Positions 1-7,747 of a DNA stretch of 64,000 nt are shown in pieces (positions within the stretch are counted from its first letter, which is position 1; each line of letters begins with the position of its first letter). The notes beneath the pieces are model-generated. The model was given only the letters and a program-made list of their open reading frames with translations. It had not been told where the DNA came from and ran no database searches. The position numbers and the translations under genes are program-made. The stretch spans positions 4,464,001 through 4,528,000 of the forward strand of contig NZ_JARZAE010000004.1 of NCBI RefSeq assembly GCF_029892095.1, read 5' to 3'. Origin of the DNA: Kitasatospora sp. MAP12-44. Its GTDB lineage: Bacteria; Actinomycetota; Actinomycetes; Streptomycetales; Streptomycetaceae.

Positions 1-2187
1 GTGGATGGAGTCCAGGCCGCCGATCGCCGAGTTCACCACCGCGATGACGCCGTCGATCGGCGCCTTGACGATGCCGACCAGGACGGAGAACGACGTCTGC
101 ACGCCCGCTCGGATGCCGTCGAACGCACTGGTGAAGCCGCTTTCGACGTCGTGCAGCGCCGTCTTGATCGGGTCCACGAACAGGACGTCGAAGTACTGGA
201 CGGCCTCGTGCCACCAGCTCGGGATGGCCTGGGTGAACAGGTACCGGAAGACCTCGAAGGACGCGGTGACCCAGTTGGTGACGTCGTGCACGGCGTCCTT
301 GATCGGGGTGATGAACTGGGCGGTGAAGCCGTGCGAGACGTCCGACCAGATCTGGCCCAGGACGTGTTCGACGGTCTTCCAGTTGTCGACGATGTCGGTG
401 ATCCCGCTGATCAGCAGTCCCAGTCCCGGCATGAAGAGGTTGACCAGCTCCTTCCAGTGGCTGGTGAACCAGTCCCATCCCTCGCCCAGGACGTGCTCGA
501 CGGTCTTCCAGTGGTCGACCAGCTGCATGAACCCGTACGCCAGCAGGGAGACGACCGCGGCGGCGGCGATGAACGGGGCGGCGGCGACGGCGGCCTCGAC
601 GGCGGCGACGCCCAGTGCGGTCACCATCCCCCACAGGGAGGGCAGGAGGACGGCGGCGATGCCGATGCCGAGCGACTCGGCGACCTGCTTGTGGTGCTCC
701 AGCCAGGAGCCGGCCGCCAGCGCTCCCTGGGCCAGGTCGGTGAAGCCACCGACGGCGGCCTTGACGACGGGCATCAGGACCATGCCGATGCGGATCCCGA
801 GCGTCTCGACGACCGCCTTGGCCTGGTCCAACTTGAACGAGAGGGTGTTGGTGACCTCGGACCAGCCGGTGACGTCCTTGCCCGCGTTCTTTCCGGCGTC
901 GGCGACCGCCTTGACGTTGGACTCGAACGTCGACGCGTTCTCACCGGTCAGCATCAGCGACGTCGTCAGGCCGGTGGCGCCGCCGGTCATCTTCTCCAGC
1001 GCGGCGTTGTAGGTCTGCGCGGCCGGCCCGCCGGAGGTGAGCATGGAGTTGAACTGGTGGGTCTGCTTGGCGACGCCCTCGAACTGGGTCATCATCGCCT
1101 TCTGGACCGGGTCCAGGCCCTTGAGGTTGCTCGTCCACTGCTTCGAGCTCTCGCTGCCGTCCAACAAGCCCTTGGCCATCTTCTGCAGCGCGGGCGGCAT
1201 CGACGCGATCATCGTCTTGGCGTTGGCGGCGGCGGCCGTGGAGTTGTTGAACGCCGACTGGATGACGGTGCCGGCCGGGCCCATGTGCGCGGTGATCGCG
1301 GAGGTGAGCTCGGAGAGCGTGCCGGTCAGGCCCTTGGTTCCGAGCTGCTGGCTGACCTCCGTGGAGTTCAGGCCGAGTTGGCGCATCTCCTGGGCCGCGA
1401 CGGCGTTGGGGGCCTGCAGGGAGCGGATCGTGTTGCCCAGGTCCTGGCTGGCCTGCTGGGCGGACATGCCGTGCCCGGTCATCGTCGCCAGCGCGCCCGC
1501 CACCTGGCTGAACTCGATGTGCGCGGACGACGCGAGCGGGACGACGTTGGACAGCGAGCTGCCGAGCTCCTCCATCGTCGTCTTGCCGGAGGAGACGGTG
1601 GTGACGAGCTGGTCGGTGACCGCGACCGCGGCGGAGGCCGGCAGGTGGTAGTCGTTCAACACGTCGGTCAGGGCGTTGCCGACGGTCCCCAGGTCGGCGT
1701 TGCCCACCTTCGCGCCCTCGGCGGCCGCCTTGAGGACGGTCAGACCATCGGCGCCGTGGTAACCCGCCGACTCGATCATGTACATACCGCTGACGAGCTG
1801 GTCTGTCGTGGTGCCGACCTGCGGGGCCAGGTCCAGGATCCCGGAGCTGACCATCTTCATGTTGGCCGCGGACTCGCCCGCGCCGGTCTGCAGCGTGGTG
1901 ACGGACGATTCGAAGTGGCCGGCCATCTCGACGCATTTGGCGCCGACGACGGCGGCCGCCGCGGCGACGCCCAGCAGCGCCGGGGACGCGCCGAGCAGGC
2001 CCTTGGACGCGCCTTCCTCGGCGGCCGCCGACTGCTCGGCGGCGGCCTTCTCGGAGGAGGCGGCCATCTCGGCGTTGGACGCGCTGACGGCCGTGGCGGT
2101 CTCGGCCGCGCTGGCCTGGACTTCCTTGAAAACCTTGGAGGCTTCGTTGAGCGCCAGGAGCCGAAAGACGAGGTCGGTCGTACTCAC
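1..2187 (-). CDS. Phage tail tape measure protein (3' end outside window)
   Basis: The minus-strand frame is open from a GTG at 2185-2187 to the window edge, 729 codons without a stop. The protein is Ala/Ser/Thr-rich and mainly helical, begins MSTTDLVFRLLALNEASKVF, and has a long hydrophobic stretch at about residues 495-550. This composition, the length, and the position straight after the tail assembly chaperone are typical of TP901-type tape measure proteins, which set tail length and help DNA entry. A WKTVEHVLG motif occurs twice about 42 residues apart (near 560 and 602), a small internal repeat. The annotated start is the first plausible one, 45 bases after the frameshifted chaperone stop. 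Because the C-terminus is missing, a peptidase or lytic domain there cannot be excluded. Confidence 0.9.
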   Translation of the reverse strand, partial: MSTTDLVFRLLALNEASKVFKEVQASAAETATAVSASNAEMAASSEKAAAEQSAAAEEGASKGLLGASPALLGVAAAAAVVGAKCVEMAGHFESSVTTLQTGAGESAANMKMVSSGILDLAPQVGTTTDQLVSGMYMIESAGYHGADGLTVLKAAAEGAKVGNADLGTVGNALTDVLNDYHLPASAAVAVTDQLVTTVSSGKTTMEELGSSLSNVVPLASSAHIEFSQVAGALATMTGHGMSAQQASQDLGNTIRSLQAPNAVAAQEMRQLGLNSTEVSQQLGTKGLTGTLSELTSAITAHMGPAGTVIQSAFNNSTAAAANAKTMIASMPPALQKMAKGLLDGSESSKQWTSNLKGLDPVQKAMMTQFEGVAKQTHQFNSMLTSGGPAAQTYNAALEKMTGGATGLTTSLMLTGENASTFESNVKAVADAGKNAGKDVTGWSEVTNTLSFKLDQAKAVVETLGIRIGMVLMPVVKAAVGGFTDLAQGALAAGSWLEHHKQVAESLGIGIAAVLLPSLWGMVTALGVAAVEAAVAAAPFIAAAAVVSLLAYGFMQLVDHWKTVEHVLGEGWDWFTSHWKELVNLFMPGLGLLISGITDIVDNWKTVEHVLGQIWSDVSHGFTAQFITPIKDAVHDVTNWVTASFEVFRYLFTQAIPSWWHEAVQYFDVLFVDPIKTALHDVESGFTSAFDGIRAGVQTSFSVLVGIVKAPIDGVIAVVNSAIGGLDSIH

Positions 2188-2231
2188 GGGGGCTCACCAC
2201 CCCCCGCCCTGTGCCGGTCAGCCGCGCGCGA

Positions 2232-2755
2232 TCAGCCCCCGCTGTTGCGGGTGGCGACGTAGGCGATCAGGGCGTCGGCCTCCTGGACGGTCAGGAGATC
2301 CCACTCCCAGGGACGGATTCCGAGGAGTTCGGCGAAGACTCCGAGGTGGGCGACTCGCCTTCGGGCGAGGGAGTCGGGGGCTGCGGCTGCTCGGACGTGG
2401 CGGGGGACGTGCTCTCCGCCGAGCCATCCGGCGCCGGCGGCGTAGGGTCCGCCGCGACCACCGTCCGCGCGCTCTTCATCGTCGCCATCAGGTCGAGCAG
2501 GTCGGCGAACGGGACGAACGCCAGCGCCTGAGCGGCCTCGCGGAAGTTCACGCCGTCGCGCACGGCGGCCGCCCGCACCGCGCCGAGCCAGAACAGCGCC
2601 GCGGTCGAGAGGGTGCCGCCCTCGGCAAGCCCCTGCAGGTACTTGCTCGCCCCGATCCCGACCTGCCGCTCGATCTCCAGACCCTCGGGGAAGGTCAGCG
2701 ACTGGTCGTCAGTGGAGAGAGTGTCGCCCTGCCCGTTGACGGTGTACGTGATCAT
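2232..2755 (-). CDS. Tail assembly chaperone, -1 frameshift product (gpGT-like)
   Basis: The frame -1 to the chaperone stays open from upstream of about 2450 to a TGA at 2232-2234. It encodes a well-composed segment containing VFAELLGIRPWEWDLLT and ADALIAYVATRN, unlike the low-complexity zero-frame tail it overlaps. No start codon with a ribosome site precedes it, so it is best read as a C-terminal extension reached by ribosomal frameshifting, as in most long-tailed phages. A plausible slip is at GGACCCT (2444-2450 on the plus strand), where a CCU codon could slip to CCC, joining ...VVAADP to YAAGAGW. The exact slip site is inferred, since no textbook heptamer is present. Confidence 0.6.
2291..2755 (-). 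CDS. Phage tail assembly chaperone, zero-frame product (gpG-like)
   Basis: 154 aa starting MITYTVNGQGDTLS at an ATG (2753-2755). The N-terminal ~100 residues look like a folded domain (a segment AALFWLGAVRAAAVRDGVNF), followed by a Pro/Ser/Glu-rich low-complexity tail. Position between the gp10-like tail gene and the tape measure gene is the classical slot for lambda gpG/gpGT-type chaperones, which coat the tape measure protein during tail assembly and are not in the virion. The low-complexity tail overlaps a second, more protein-like frame, consistent with programmed frameshifting. A longer upstream in-frame ATG exists at 2830, but it would overlap the upstream gene and gives an Arg/Ser-rich leader, so it was not used. 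Confidence 0.8.
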   Translation of the reverse strand: MITYTVNGQGDTLSTDDQSLTFPEGLEIERQVGIGASKYLQGLAEGGTLSTAALFWLGAVRAAAVRDGVNFREAAQALAFVPFADLLDLMATMKSARTVVAADPTPPAPDGSAESTSPATSEQPQPPTPSPEGESPTSESSPNSSESVPGSGIS

Positions 2756-2774
2756 GCTTGTGTCCCTTCGGAGT

Positions 2775-3338
2775 TCAGAGTTCGGCGGCGTCGAGGATGC
2801 GCTGCGGGACGACCATCGCCGCCCGCACACCCGCCTCCAACACCGCGGTGTTGGCCTTGATGACCGTGTCGAAGTAGGGCCGACCCAGCTGCTGCACCCA
2901 GGTGTCGTGCCCGAAGACGGGGTGCCGCCAGCCCTGCGCCTTGTTCCACCGCTTGCCCAACGTCCGCTGCTCTGCAGGGAGTTGGGAGGAGCGCATGCGG
3001 AAGGCCAGGTTGGTGCGGTCAGGGCCGGTGCTCACCGTGGCGCCGGTGGCGGCGGCGATCGTCGCGCGCAGCCCCGAGCGCTTCTCGGCGCTGGCCGCCG
3101 CGCTGGCGCGGGTGCTCTTGGAGCGCGAGAGGCGGTGGGCGGCGCGGGCCCGGGCGCCGGCGCCCCGGCTGCCGCCGCCCTGGCCCTTCACCTCCGCGCG
3201 GATCTCGGCGACGACCGGCTTGGCGGCCGCGCGCAGGCCCTTGGCGAGCGCGGTGCGCACCGACTGGTCGGCGTCGGCCAGGCGCAGGCCCAGCGCCCGC
3301 AGTTGCTCGGCCCCCTCGATCTGCACGGCGGCGGCCAT
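2775..3338 (-). CDS. HK97 gp10-like minor tail / tail completion protein
   Basis: 187 aa, starts MAAAVQIEGAEQLRALGLRL. The N-terminal pattern (ligand-like strand, then a helix ending near TALAKGLRAAAKPVVAEIRA, then a basic, Gly-rich loop) and the size match the HK97 gp10 family that caps or completes the tail. It overlaps the tail tube stop by one base (TGATG) and lies between tail tube and chaperone. The central region around residues 50-80 is very basic, with many Arg and Ala. Family assignment rests on pattern and context only. Confidence 0.65.
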   Translation of the reverse strand: MAAAVQIEGAEQLRALGLRLADADQSVRTALAKGLRAAAKPVVAEIRAEVKGQGGGSRGAGARARAAHRLSRSKSTRASAAASAEKRSGLRATIAAATGATVSTGPDRTNLAFRMRSSQLPAEQRTLGKRWNKAQGWRHPVFGHDTWVQQLGRPYFDTVIKANTAVLEAGVRAAMVVPQRILDAAEL

Positions 3339-4462
3339 CAGACGGCCGCGTCCGTGGTCTGCATGATCACGGTGAGCGGCTCGTTGACGAGGTCGTACAG
3401 CGCAACGAACGGGAAGCTGGTGTTGACGACGTCCTTGCCGCTCGCGGCCGGGGAGCCGTCGTTGAGGAAGACGTTGTTCAGGACGAACTGCAGGGCGGGC
3501 GCCGTCGCGGACATGGCGCCCGCCGAGAAGGTGACGATGATGCTCAGCGGGGTGTCGGAGTAGAACGCGTCAGCGAAGTACGTCTTGGTGAGGAAGTCGG
3601 AGGCGAGCGTGCCGGTGATCGCGACGACGTCAGAGGTGATCGGCTCGTCCTTCAAACCGGCGTTGCCGTAGTACTGACGCCCGGTCTTCATCTTCCGCTC
3701 GACGCTCACGTCGAAGGCGGTCACCCCGTCGACCGGCGTGGAAGCCGATGCCGCCGCGACCGAAGTCCCTATCTGGATCTGCGCGTTGGCGAAGTCCCAC
3801 GGGATCGCGACGGCGTAGCTCGGGGCGGCCTGGGTGTAGGGGGTCTGGGTGCTACCGCCGGTGGACGCGGTCGGGTAGGCGGTGTCGATGAGCGGGTCCG
3901 CGAGGTAGCGCGAGTCCCAGCTGGTCGCGCACGTCAGCAGCTCACCCGACTTGCACGACCACGCCATCTTGGTCGCCTTGCAGCCCAGCGCGTCGTACTG
4001 GCGCAGCACGCCGTCGGTGGTGGGGATCCCGATCTGCATCGCCACCGACCGGCCCGCGATGGAGTTGCGGAACGTGTGGGTGTAGCCGTAGACGGGGGCG
4101 GCCGGGGTGAGGCGGGCGCCGGCCGCGTAGATCCCGCCGAGCGCGGCCTGCGAGCCCGCCGCACCAGACGCGTAGGTGCTGGAGATCTGGTTGAGCAGGG
4201 TGGTCATGTGCGAGGCCTGGCACCAGTCCAGCGGCATCTCGACGGTCGCGGAGCGCTCGACGACGACGCGGCGCTGCGCGAGGTCCACCATCCGGCCGGC
4301 CGCCAACCCGCTGCTCTGCTTGGTGGTCTTGGCCTTCTTGGGGACGACGGTGTTCGGCTCGAACCAGGTCCAGGCCGGGGAGGCGACGACGGCGCTATAG
4401 GCGGTCTCGGGGACGAGCGCGGCGCAGGCGCCGATGCCGGCGCCGACGGTGGTCAGGGTCAC
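3338..4462 (-). CDS. Phage major tail (tail tube) protein
   Basis: 374 aa starting MTLTTVGAGIGACAALVPET. Beta-rich, with phrases typical of actinophage tail tube subunits: a strand-rich N-terminus (SPAWTWFEPNTVVPKK), a central VERSATVEMPLDW segment, and a C-terminal FVALYDLVNEPLTVIMQTTD. The gene is followed by tail chaperone and tape measure genes and preceded by short connector genes, the canonical place for the tail tube. At 374 aa it is longer than the minimal lambda gpV-like tube protein, suggesting an added surface domain. Its start overlaps the upstream gene's stop by four bases. Confidence 0.75.
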   Translation of the reverse strand: MTLTTVGAGIGACAALVPETAYSAVVASPAWTWFEPNTVVPKKAKTTKQSSGLAAGRMVDLAQRRVVVERSATVEMPLDWCQASHMTTLLNQISSTYASGAAGSQAALGGIYAAGARLTPAAPVYGYTHTFRNSIAGRSVAMQIGIPTTDGVLRQYDALGCKATKMAWSCKSGELLTCATSWDSRYLADPLIDTAYPTASTGGSTQTPYTQAAPSYAVAIPWDFANAQIQIGTSVAAASASTPVDGVTAFDVSVERKMKTGRQYYGNAGLKDEPITSDVVAITGTLASDFLTKTYFADAFYSDTPLSIIVTFSAGAMSATAPALQFVLNNVFLNDGSPAASGKDVVNTSFPFVALYDLVNEPLTVIMQTTDAAV

Positions 4463-4686
4463 TGCTGGGCCTCACTCTCGGCGGGGACGGCCACCGGCCC
4501 GGCCACCGGCGCGGGTCGTGGCGGCGGGGGCGGTGGCAGGGTGTCCTCGAGGCGGGTCCAGCCGCCGGCGCTCCAGTGCTCGGCCTGGTCGTCGGGCACG
4601 GTGACGCTGTCGCCTGCGGGGACCAGGACGTAGCCGAGGGTGGGCACCACCCGGTCCTCGCCGTGGTCGTTGCGGAATCGGGCCAT
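4459..4686 (-). CDS. Small phage protein with proline-rich tail
   Basis: 75 aa, MARFRNDHGEDRVVPTLGYVLVPAG. The first half reads as a small beta domain; the second half is a Pro/Ala linker with a run of seven prolines. Similar short genes sit between head-tail connector and tail tube genes in actinophages, but no function is recognised. It is translationally coupled to the tail tube gene by a four-base overlap. Confidence 0.6.
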   Translation of the reverse strand: MARFRNDHGEDRVVPTLGYVLVPAGDSVTVPDDQAEHWSAGGWTRLEDTLPPPPPPRPAPVAGPVAVPAESEAQQ

Positions 4687-4709
4687 CAGGGCCTCCTAGT
4701 CGGTCGGAG

Positions 4710-5192
4710 TCAGGTGAGTCGGGCGCGGCACTGCACGTGGAACTGGATCAACACGGATGCGCCGGCGGGGGTCTGCGCCTGGTGCACTTCGATGCCGCCG
4801 GAGAGCTGGGCGAACAGGACGGCGCCGCCGAGGGTGCAGTCCCCGGGGTTGCCGCCGGTGCCGCGCAGCAGCGTCTCCACGGTGGCGAGCAGCGCGAACG
4901 CGCCGTCCCGCAGCAGGCGCATGGCGGTGGTCCCGCTGAAGTGCTCGACCGCGCAGACGATCGCGACTGTCTCCTCGCGCGAGCGGGCGCCGAGCGCGGC
5001 GAACTGCTGGTCGCCGGTGGCGGCCGGCAGGTCTGGGCTGACCGGCGAGTACCCGATCCAGATCCGGTCGTCGAGTTGCAGCTGGGTGTCACCGACGGGC
5101 GGCCCGTCGAAGACGTGCGCCGTCGTGCCGAGCGCGGTGGTGCAGGCGGTCACCAGGTAGTCGACGGCCGCGCCGATGCTGGAGGTACTCAA
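4710..5192 (-). CDS. Probable tail terminator / head-tail completion protein
   Basis: 160 aa, MSTSSIGAAVDYLVTACTTALG. An N-terminal helix followed by strands (VFDGPPVGDTQLQLDDRIWIGY) and a C-terminal strand ending VLIQFHVQCRARLT resembles the minor tail/tail terminator fold (lambda gpU-like). It lies between the connector at 5219-6082 and the tail tube, which fits a terminator role. The assignment is by size, secondary-structure pattern and location only. Confidence 0.55.
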   Translation of the reverse strand: MSTSSIGAAVDYLVTACTTALGTTAHVFDGPPVGDTQLQLDDRIWIGYSPVSPDLPAATGDQQFAALGARSREETVAIVCAVEHFSGTTAMRLLRDGAFALLATVETLLRGTGGNPGDCTLGGAVLFAQLSGGIEVHQAQTPAGASVLIQFHVQCRARLT

Positions 5193-5218
5193 CTCTTCTC
5201 ACCTCCCGCGGGTGTTGG

Positions 5219-6082
5219 TCATGCGATGCCGCCGGGGTCACGGGTGCCCGGGCCGTCCAGCAGCTCAAGGGCCCGGTTGGGGATCGCGTAGCCGTAGAGC
5301 ATCACCGCGTCATCGGCGGCGTAGCCCTGGGAGTTGGCGCCGGCGCCGCCGCGCTCCAGCGACCACAGGTGGCGCAGGATGATCCGGCACGCCGTCAGCA
5401 CGTTGTCCGGCACGATCGGGCGCCCGCACGTGTACGTGACGTCGTAGGGCCCGTTCCAGAACGGCAAGCCCGCGGTGTGGCGCAGGGTCCCGCGCACCGG
5501 GTCGACGGTGAGAAGCGAGAGGTCGTAGACCAGCCCGTAGGTCAGCACCGGCGTGATCGAGACGATCGGGTAGGGCTGGGTGGCGGGCTGGAAGACCGGG
5601 GTGCGCCGCAGCATGAGGATCTCCGACGCCCCCGACTCCAGGTGGCGTTCGGTGACCTGCCGCACGACGACGGCGCCGGCGAGCTTCTCGACGATGGCGG
5701 TGACGGCGGCGTTGTAGCCGCGGATCCGGGCGTCGAACGTGGTGTCGCTCTGGGCGATGTTGACGGTGTCCTTGGCGTCCGCCAGGGACAGGATGGTGCC
5801 CGCGCTGCCAGCCTCGACGTCGAAGGCGTCCACCAGGGCGCCGACGCCGACGCCAGGCCCGGGCGTGCCGGTGGCCAGCCACCGCACCGTGTGCCGCCCG
5901 GCCTGGGCGCTCTGGTAGTACGCCTGGTAGACGCCCAACGCCGTGGCCTGCGGCGTCGGGGTGGCCGTGCTGCCGTCGGGCAGCGTGATGGTGAGGGTGA
6001 TCGCGCCGGGGGCGGCCGGGGCGTTGGCGGTGTCGGTGACGGTCCAGGCGAGGACCACCACCGCCCCCAGGTCGTACGCCAC
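5219..6082 (-). CDS. Head-tail connector protein with N-terminal Ig-like domain
   Basis: 287 aa from GTG at 6080-6082. Residues ~1-95 form an Ig-like beta domain (VVLAWTVTDTANAPAAPGAI, then DGSTATPTPQATALGVYQAY). Residues ~98-285 resemble gp6/head-tail adaptor proteins: a helical N-terminus (SLADAKDTVNIAQ, FDARIRGYNAAVTAIVEK), a strand-rich middle, and C-terminal helices (PDNVLTACRIILRHLWSLER). The upstream extension back to 6223 is poor sequence overlapping the previous gene, so the GTG was preferred. The role, joining portal to tail, is inferred from family resemblance and from the position two to four genes after the capsid. Confidence 0.65.
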   Translation of the reverse strand: MAYDLGAVVVLAWTVTDTANAPAAPGAITLTITLPDGSTATPTPQATALGVYQAYYQSAQAGRHTVRWLATGTPGPGVGVGALVDAFDVEAGSAGTILSLADAKDTVNIAQSDTTFDARIRGYNAAVTAIVEKLAGAVVVRQVTERHLESGASEILMLRRTPVFQPATQPYPIVSITPVLTYGLVYDLSLLTVDPVRGTLRHTAGLPFWNGPYDVTYTCGRPIVPDNVLTACRIILRHLWSLERGGAGANSQGYAADDAVMLYGYAIPNRALELLDGPGTRDPGGIA

Positions 6083-6095
6083 AGCCGCCCCCTTG

Positions 6096-6560
6096 CTACT
6101 CGGTCCAGACGACTCCGCAGTTCGCGGTCGTGGTGGTGATGGCCGAGCCGGGGGTGATGCGCAGCCGCCAGTACGAGTTGGGCGCGACCCACAGGGCGGT
6201 GTCGTCGGTCTCCCAGGCGGCATACAGGCCGCCCTGCGGCAGCACGTTGTGGCTCTCGGTGTTGGCGGCCGGTGTCCCGGCGCCTTCCGTGGTGGCGTTC
6301 ACACCGGCGGCGGTCTGGGCACTGGTGTCCTGCCCGACGTAGGACATCGCCGAGGGCGTCGCCGCGCTGTTGGTGGTGACCGCGGCGCTGAACCGGCCCG
6401 ACTGCACGAGGACCGGTTTATCGGTGCTCGTGGCGGAGTTGAAGTCGGTCCACCACTTGAGAACCTTGATCGGGACGGAGCCGGTGCGCAGCTCGATCGC
6501 GGTGACCGCGGTCGAGGCGACCAGCGTCGCGGTCGTCGTGGTCACGCTGAAGTTCGGCAC
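6096..6560 (-). CDS. Phage structural protein of unknown function, beta-rich
   Basis: 154 aa, begins MPNFSVTTTTATLVASTAV. It is Thr/Ala-rich with alternating hydrophobics, no charged clusters, and a C-terminal YWRLRITPGSAITTTTANCG segment, suggesting a beta-sandwich virion component such as a capsid decoration or stabilising protein. It is in the capsid-to-connector interval and lies 13 bases upstream of the connector gene. Not recognised as a named family. Confidence 0.6.
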   Translation of the reverse strand: MPNFSVTTTTATLVASTAVTAIELRTGSVPIKVLKWWTDFNSATSTDKPVLVQSGRFSAAVTTNSAATPSAMSYVGQDTSAQTAAGVNATTEGAGTPAANTESHNVLPQGGLYAAWETDDTALWVAPNSYWRLRITPGSAITTTTANCGVVWTE

Positions 6561-6562
6561 CG

Positions 6563-6889
6563 TCAGCTCGCCGTGGCCGGGGCGATCTTGGCGGCCGCAG
6601 TGGTCGGTGCGGGTGCGGGTGCGGCCACCGGCGGCGCGGCCGGCGCCGCGGCGGGTGTCGGGGTCGGCGGGGCGGCGGGGGCGCCGCTGGTGGTGGCGTG
6701 CAGGGCGGTGTACAGCTCGGCTAGCACGGCGTGCGCCTGGGCGTCGGCGCGCTGCACATCGCCCTCCGCGACGGCGGCCAGGCAGCTCAGGTGCTGGTCC
6801 ACGGTCAGCAGCTCGCCGGAGTTGACGCGCTCGGCAACGCGGGTGCGGAAGCGGGTGAGGAGGGAGTGGAGGTCACTTGCGAGGGACAC
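6563..6889 (-). CDS. Small phage protein with Ala/Pro-rich tail
   Basis: 108 aa, MSLASDLHSLLTRFRTRVAER. Residues 1-65 are helical; residues 66-108 are an Ala/Pro/Thr linker. No family recognised. The start overlaps the end of the upstream gene by 17 bases, and the stop is two bases before the next gene's start, showing tight operon packing. Confidence 0.6.
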   Translation of the reverse strand: MSLASDLHSLLTRFRTRVAERVNSGELLTVDQHLSCLAAVAEGDVQRADAQAHAVLAELYTALHATTSGAPAAPPTPTPAAAPAAPPVAAPAPAPTTAAAKIAPATAS

Positions 6890-7109
6890 GGGCGCTCCTG
6901 GAGCTGGGATGGGTGCGGGAGGTGGTCTCCCGGGCGGGCGGGGCCGCGGCCGTGGTCTCGGGCCGCGGCTCGGCGGTGAGGGCGTCGAGCTGGAGCTGCA
7001 GGCGCTCGGCCTGCGCGTGCTCGCCGGCGTTGCGGGCGTGCCACAGCTCGCGCCGCAGCCAGGCCTCCGCGTTGGTGCGCGGCGCGGGCGGTGGGACCGG
7101 GCTGGTCAC
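6873..7109 (-). CDS. Small hypothetical phage protein
   Basis: 78 aa from a GTG that overlaps the upstream stop in a GTGA arrangement (stop 7106-7108, start 7107-7109). The N-terminal half is helical (TNAEAWLRRELWHARNAGEH), resembling a short coiled coil, and the C-terminal half is Thr/Arg/Ser-rich. Function unknown. The translational coupling supports it being a real gene. Confidence 0.55.
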   Translation of the reverse strand: MTSPVPPPAPRTNAEAWLRRELWHARNAGEHAQAERLQLQLDALTAEPRPETTAAAPPARETTSRTHPSSRSARVPRK

Positions 7110-7747
7110 GAGCGGCTCAGGACCACGTACGGGACCAGGCCGGTGGCCGGGGCGGCGACCGTCGTGCCCGAGCTCGCGCCGAGCGCCGGCGGGGCGCCGA
7201 GCGCGGGCAGCTTGGTCACCAGCGGGACCTGACCGGACAGCAGGCCCTTGAACGCCGCGCTGCCGCCGGCCATCGCGTCGAACGTGGAAGCGGCAGTGCC
7301 CCAGGCCTCGACCACCGCGACGCCGAGCACCAGCGGCGCGTTCGGCAGGCCGGAGCCGGCCGCGTTCTGCGGGGTGCCGACCGTCCCGGCGACCACCACC
7401 GGCGCGGTGAGCGCGATCTTGTTGGCGCCGCCGGTGAACGTCGTAGTCGCCGAGACGCCGAGCACAGTGGCGGGCGAACTCGCCGTCGGGACACCGGAGT
7501 AGACGACGACGAACGACGTCGAACCGGGAGCCGAGGACAGGGCGCCGATCCCGAAGGAGACGTAGCCGATGACGTCGCCGACCTGGGCGGGCACCGCGAC
7601 GACGTAGGGCACGGTGGTAGCCGCGCCGGTCGCAGCGGTGGTGTTGATGTCGCCGCGGCTGATGCTGCGGCGGTAGGGGGGGTTGGGCTGGCCGTCGAGC
7701 AGCCATTCCTGCTCGTAGTCGGGGTAGCGCCCGCCGCCGAGATCCAT
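7106..7747 (-). CDS. Phage structural protein downstream of capsid, unknown function
   Basis: 213 aa from ATG 7745-7747, which overlaps the capsid gene's TGA by one base. It begins MDLGGGRYPDYEQEWLLDGQ and continues as a beta-rich, Gly/Ala/Thr/Val domain, for example VGDVIGYVSFGIGAL and PLVLGVAVVEAWGTAAS. Composition and position directly after the capsid suggest a capsid-associated (decoration or fibre-like) protein. The longer open frame upstream to 8536 is only a shadow inside the capsid gene. Confidence 0.6.
   Translation of the reverse strand: MDLGGGRYPDYEQEWLLDGQPNPPYRRSISRGDINTTAATGAATTVPYVVAVPAQVGDVIGYVSFGIGALSSAPGSTSFVVVYSGVPTASSPATVLGVSATTTFTGGANKIALTAPVVVAGTVGTPQNAAGSGLPNAPLVLGVAVVEAWGTAASTFDAMAGGSAAFKGLLSGQVPLVTKLPALGAPPALGASSGTTVAAPATGLVPYVVLSRS

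Noticed and set aside
1..2262. 753-codon plus-strand frame over the tape measure gene
   Set aside because: Shadow of the minus-strand tape measure protein, which has phage-like helical composition and no stop.
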